From Acidobacteriota bacterium (lineage in GTDB: Bacteria > Acidobacteriota > Terriglobia > Terriglobales > Acidobacteriaceae), in contig JAJZJJ010000017.1 of NCBI GenBank assembly GCA_021810175.1, positions 1 through 14,798 on the forward strand: a stretch of 14,798 nucleotides of DNA. The letters are read 5' to 3'. Each line of letters begins with the position of its first letter. Position 1 is the first letter of the stretch. Shown here piece after piece: positions 13,199-14,798 of the stretch. The notes beneath the pieces are model-generated. The model did not search any database. It was not told the DNA's origin and saw only the letters and a program-made list of their open reading frames with translations. Both the position numbers and the translations under genes were made by a program.

Positions 13199-14398
13199 TC
13201 AGGGCTGGCCAGGGGCCTGGCCGGGCTGCTGCCCGCTCGGCGATCCGCTGGAGGCGGGCTGCGGAGCTGTGCCCGGTGTTGGCGGCGGCGAGTCGCCAGG
13301 GTCGCCGGGCTGCTGCATGTCCTTCGGGTATCGGACGGGGCGCATTTGCGGCGTGGTCCTGCTGTTCTCGCCGGGTAGCTGTTCTCCGGGTTTCCGAAGA
13401 GTGGGCGCGCCGCGGGGCGCGTTGTCCAGCGAGACGTCGCTGGCCGAGGGGTCGCCCAGCTCGACCACGTGCACGTTGGGGTTGGGAACAGGCTCATTTC
13501 CCCAGTAGCCCTGCATCTCATTGGCGGTGCGCACAATCATCGGCTGGCCCACCCGCGCCAGATCGTCACGGACCACCAAAGGCCCGACAAAGCGGACGAA
13601 TTCCACCGGATGGGGAACCTTGCCGTAGACCCAGGTGACGATCGGCTGACCTTTTGAGTCAGTCTCGCGGAATCGCTGCGTGGGCTCGCCTTTTGCGTAG
13701 AGCACCATGTCGCGATCCATGCCAACGAGGACGCGGTGTTCGTCGATAGCCTTGCGCAGGAAGGGTGGCAGTGTCTCGGCGTAGGCCTGGGCGGGCGATT
13801 TCGATCCGAAGTCGATGAGCGGCTTCAGCAGCGCCTGCACCTGCTCTCCGCTGATGTTCGGGATGGCGGACTGGAACTGGAGGATGATGCGGGTGCCGGC
13901 GGGAACCGTGAGACTGTCCTGCGAGAGGGGCGTGGTCGCATTGCCCACGCCAAGAGAGACGTGGCTGAGAAAGCGATGCTTATGGAAGGGACCGCCGTTC
14001 AGATCGAAAATAATGTCGTTGCGATGGAAGCGGATGGCGGTGATCGCTACCCGGCTGCCAGGGGTGACGCTGGTGCCCTTCGTGTCCAGCAGGTGAACGT
14101 ACTGCCTGCCGGAGGGGTCCATGGGGCCGTTGGCGTGCAGCGTGATCACCGCAATGGGAAGCGGCCGCACGGCAAAGCCCTGCTCCGACTGAAGATGGCG
14201 AATCAGCTCTCCGCGGCCGAGCTCGTTGATGGGCTCCCGGGAAAGCGGAACCGCGGTTGGCGTGATGGTGGCGTAGCGTTTTTCAACATGCGCGGAGCGC
14301 ACCACGAACACCTGAGCGGAAACGGCTCCGGCAATCGCAAATCCAGTGAAGACCGCCGCGAGCGCAGCCGCTTTGCCGAAGAGGATGGCGCATTTCAT
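13199..14398 (-). CDS. Exported protein with possible BamE/SmpA-like segment and Pro/Gln-rich tail, 399 aa
   Basis: Function is not known. The N-terminus is a signal peptide with cleavage likely after VSA (residues 26-28). The middle (about 80-180) is beta-rich, with HANGPMDPSGRQYVHLLD and strands such as SRVAITAIRFHRNDIIFDLN. Residues about 222-280 (VLVGMDRDMVLYAKGEPTQR, then ETDSKGQPIVTWVYGK, then PVEFVRFVGPLVV) follow the G-M-x3-M-V-x3-G-x-P and W-x-Y-G pattern of BamE/SmpA-like repeats, seen elsewhere in outer-membrane assembly lipoproteins. There is no lipobox. The last ~50 residues are Pro, Gln, Gly and Ser rich and probably disordered. ATG 14398 is preferred over an ATG at 14446 because it starts the signal peptide and has AGGGGGG about 4 nt upstream. 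The esterase gene follows 90 nt downstream. Confidence 0.75.
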   Translation of the reverse strand: MKCAILFGKAAALAAVFTGFAIAGAVSAQVFVVRSAHVEKRYATITPTAVPLSREPINELGRGELIRHLQSEQGFAVRPLPIAVITLHANGPMDPSGRQYVHLLDTKGTSVTPGSRVAITAIRFHRNDIIFDLNGGPFHKHRFLSHVSLGVGNATTPLSQDSLTVPAGTRIILQFQSAIPNISGEQVQALLKPLIDFGSKSPAQAYAETLPPFLRKAIDEHRVLVGMDRDMVLYAKGEPTQRFRETDSKGQPIVTWVYGKVPHPVEFVRFVGPLVVRDDLARVGQPMIVRTANEMQGYWGNEPVPNPNVHVVELGDPSASDVSLDNAPRGAPTLRKPGEQLPGENSRTTPQMRPVRYPKDMQQPGDPGDSPPPTPGTAPQPASSGSPSGQQPGQAPGQP

Positions 14399-14502
14399 AG
14401 GCCCCCCTGAATGGCGCGGAGCCGAGTGCCAACAGCATGGCCCCACCGAGAGGATTTTTCAAGTGCGACCCATTTAGGCTGGGCCGCGAGGTGGTGGAGT
14501 GG

Positions 14503-14534
14503 CCGGAACGGGCGGGTTGGCCGAGTCGTTCCGG
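14503..14534. repeat. Perfect 8-bp inverted repeat
   Basis: CCGGAACG at 14503-14510 is the exact reverse complement of CGTTCCGG at 14527-14534, separated by 16 nt (GGCGGGTTGGCCGAGT). No T-run follows on either strand. It could be a regulator binding site or an RNA stem in an upstream region; no known operator is recognised. Confidence 0.4.
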
Positions 14535-14695
14535 TGCAGCCAGCCGGGGAAGAGCCCATCTGCATGATTTGGAGCGGATATCGCCGGAACGCGTTGTCGC
14601 GAAGTTCAGCATCGCGGCGTCCCAGACGAAAGGCGATTTTCGGCCGATGAAAACAGCGGTAAAGTCCGCGGGAGGCGAGCGATTTCCGTTGCGAG

Positions 14696-14725
14696 TTTAA
14701 CGCGAGGCGTTCAACGTGGTACGAT
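14696..14725 (+). promoter_or_regulatory. Candidate promoter near the right edge
   Basis: TTTAAC (14696-14701) and TACGAT (14720-14725) are separated by 18 nt, a plausible sigma-70 pair reading rightward. Transcription would start about 14732. Confidence 0.4.
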
Positions 14726-14765
14726 AAGAGCGGATGCTGGTCGAGGACCGCGAAGGAAGGTCAGG

Positions 14766-14798
14766 TTGTCAGAAGCGGGAATGCAATCGGGAGGAAAG
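14766..14798 (+). CDS. Possible start of a gene leaving the window (partial, 11 codons)
   Basis: A TTG at 14766 follows GAAGGAAGG (14752-14760) with a 5-nt spacer and opens a frame, read as (M)SEAGMQSGGK, to the window end. Other readings are possible. ATG 14734 lies 8 nt after a TACGAT box and is also open to the end. The terminal GGGAGGAAAG could itself be the ribosome-binding site of a gene starting just outside. No product can be named from so few codons. Confidence 0.25.
   Translation, partial: MSEAGMQSGGK

Larger units (their letters stand above)
14399..14798. other. Gene-poor region at the right edge
   Basis: About 335-365 nt carry no gene I can support. Short open frames here lack ribosome-binding sites and recognisable protein. 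I searched by eye for a tRNA and found none. The region holds an 8-bp inverted repeat and a possible promoter, listed separately, and perhaps the first codons of a gene leaving the window. Confidence 0.5.

Noticed and set aside
14460..14560. tRNA-like GGCCGAGT segment near the right edge
   Set aside because: No T-loop GTTCGA, no anticodon arm and no acceptor stem could be drawn around it.

Overview
The window is a stretch of high-GC (roughly 60-65% by eye) bacterial chromosome with tightly packed genes on both strands. It shows no phage, IS, CRISPR, tRNA or rRNA signature. The protein set suggests an aerobic soil-type Acidobacteriota, probably Acidobacteriaceae/Terriglobia. The basis is a divergent Hfq with a Pro/Arg-rich N-terminus, a LolA-like secreted protein, a 7Fe-type ferredoxin, and a heme O synthase / ABC exporter / DUF420 cluster. 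This assignment is inference from family knowledge; no search was run.

Layout, left end. The 3' part of a GH8 xylanase-type glycoside hydrolase (cut by the window start) is followed after 29 nt by an SDR oxidoreductase. Two minus-strand genes converge on these: a GNAT acetyltransferase and an exported LolA-like protein. A plus-strand cluster follows: a four-TM holin-4_2/YvlD-like protein, a divergent hfq, and an inositol-monophosphatase-family gene that overlaps hfq by ATGA. Next comes a monocistronic 7Fe ferredoxin, with a structured leader of about 150 nt and a clear intrinsic terminator.

Layout, middle. An ECF-type sigma factor is followed by an overlapping small zinc-finger (HxxxCxxC) anti-sigma factor with no membrane segment. 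The sigma gene is preceded by a 13-codon leader ORF with its own strong ribosome-binding site, whose stop overlaps the sigma start (TGATG). A TATAAT promoter then drives shikimate kinase overlapping an AI-2E-family transporter gene (ATGA).

Layout, right. A second cluster runs from heme O synthase (ctaB/cyoE) through an ABC ATPase and ABC-2 permease to DUF420/CtaM and a small one-TM protein, spaced or overlapped as one operon. It is best read as a heme-copper oxidase biogenesis module, although no oxidase subunit lies in the window. Two minus-strand genes for exported proteins follow: an alpha/beta-hydrolase esterase, and a 399-residue protein with a possible BamE/SmpA-like segment and a Pro/Gln-rich tail. 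The last ~400 nt hold an inverted repeat, a possible promoter and perhaps the start of a gene leaving the window.

No wholly new multi-gene system is evident. The points most worth a second look are the ABC exporter embedded between heme O synthase and CtaM, the leader ORF coupled to the sigma gene, the divergent hfq translationally coupled to a SuhB-like gene, and the repeated placement of -10 boxes almost on top of start codons.
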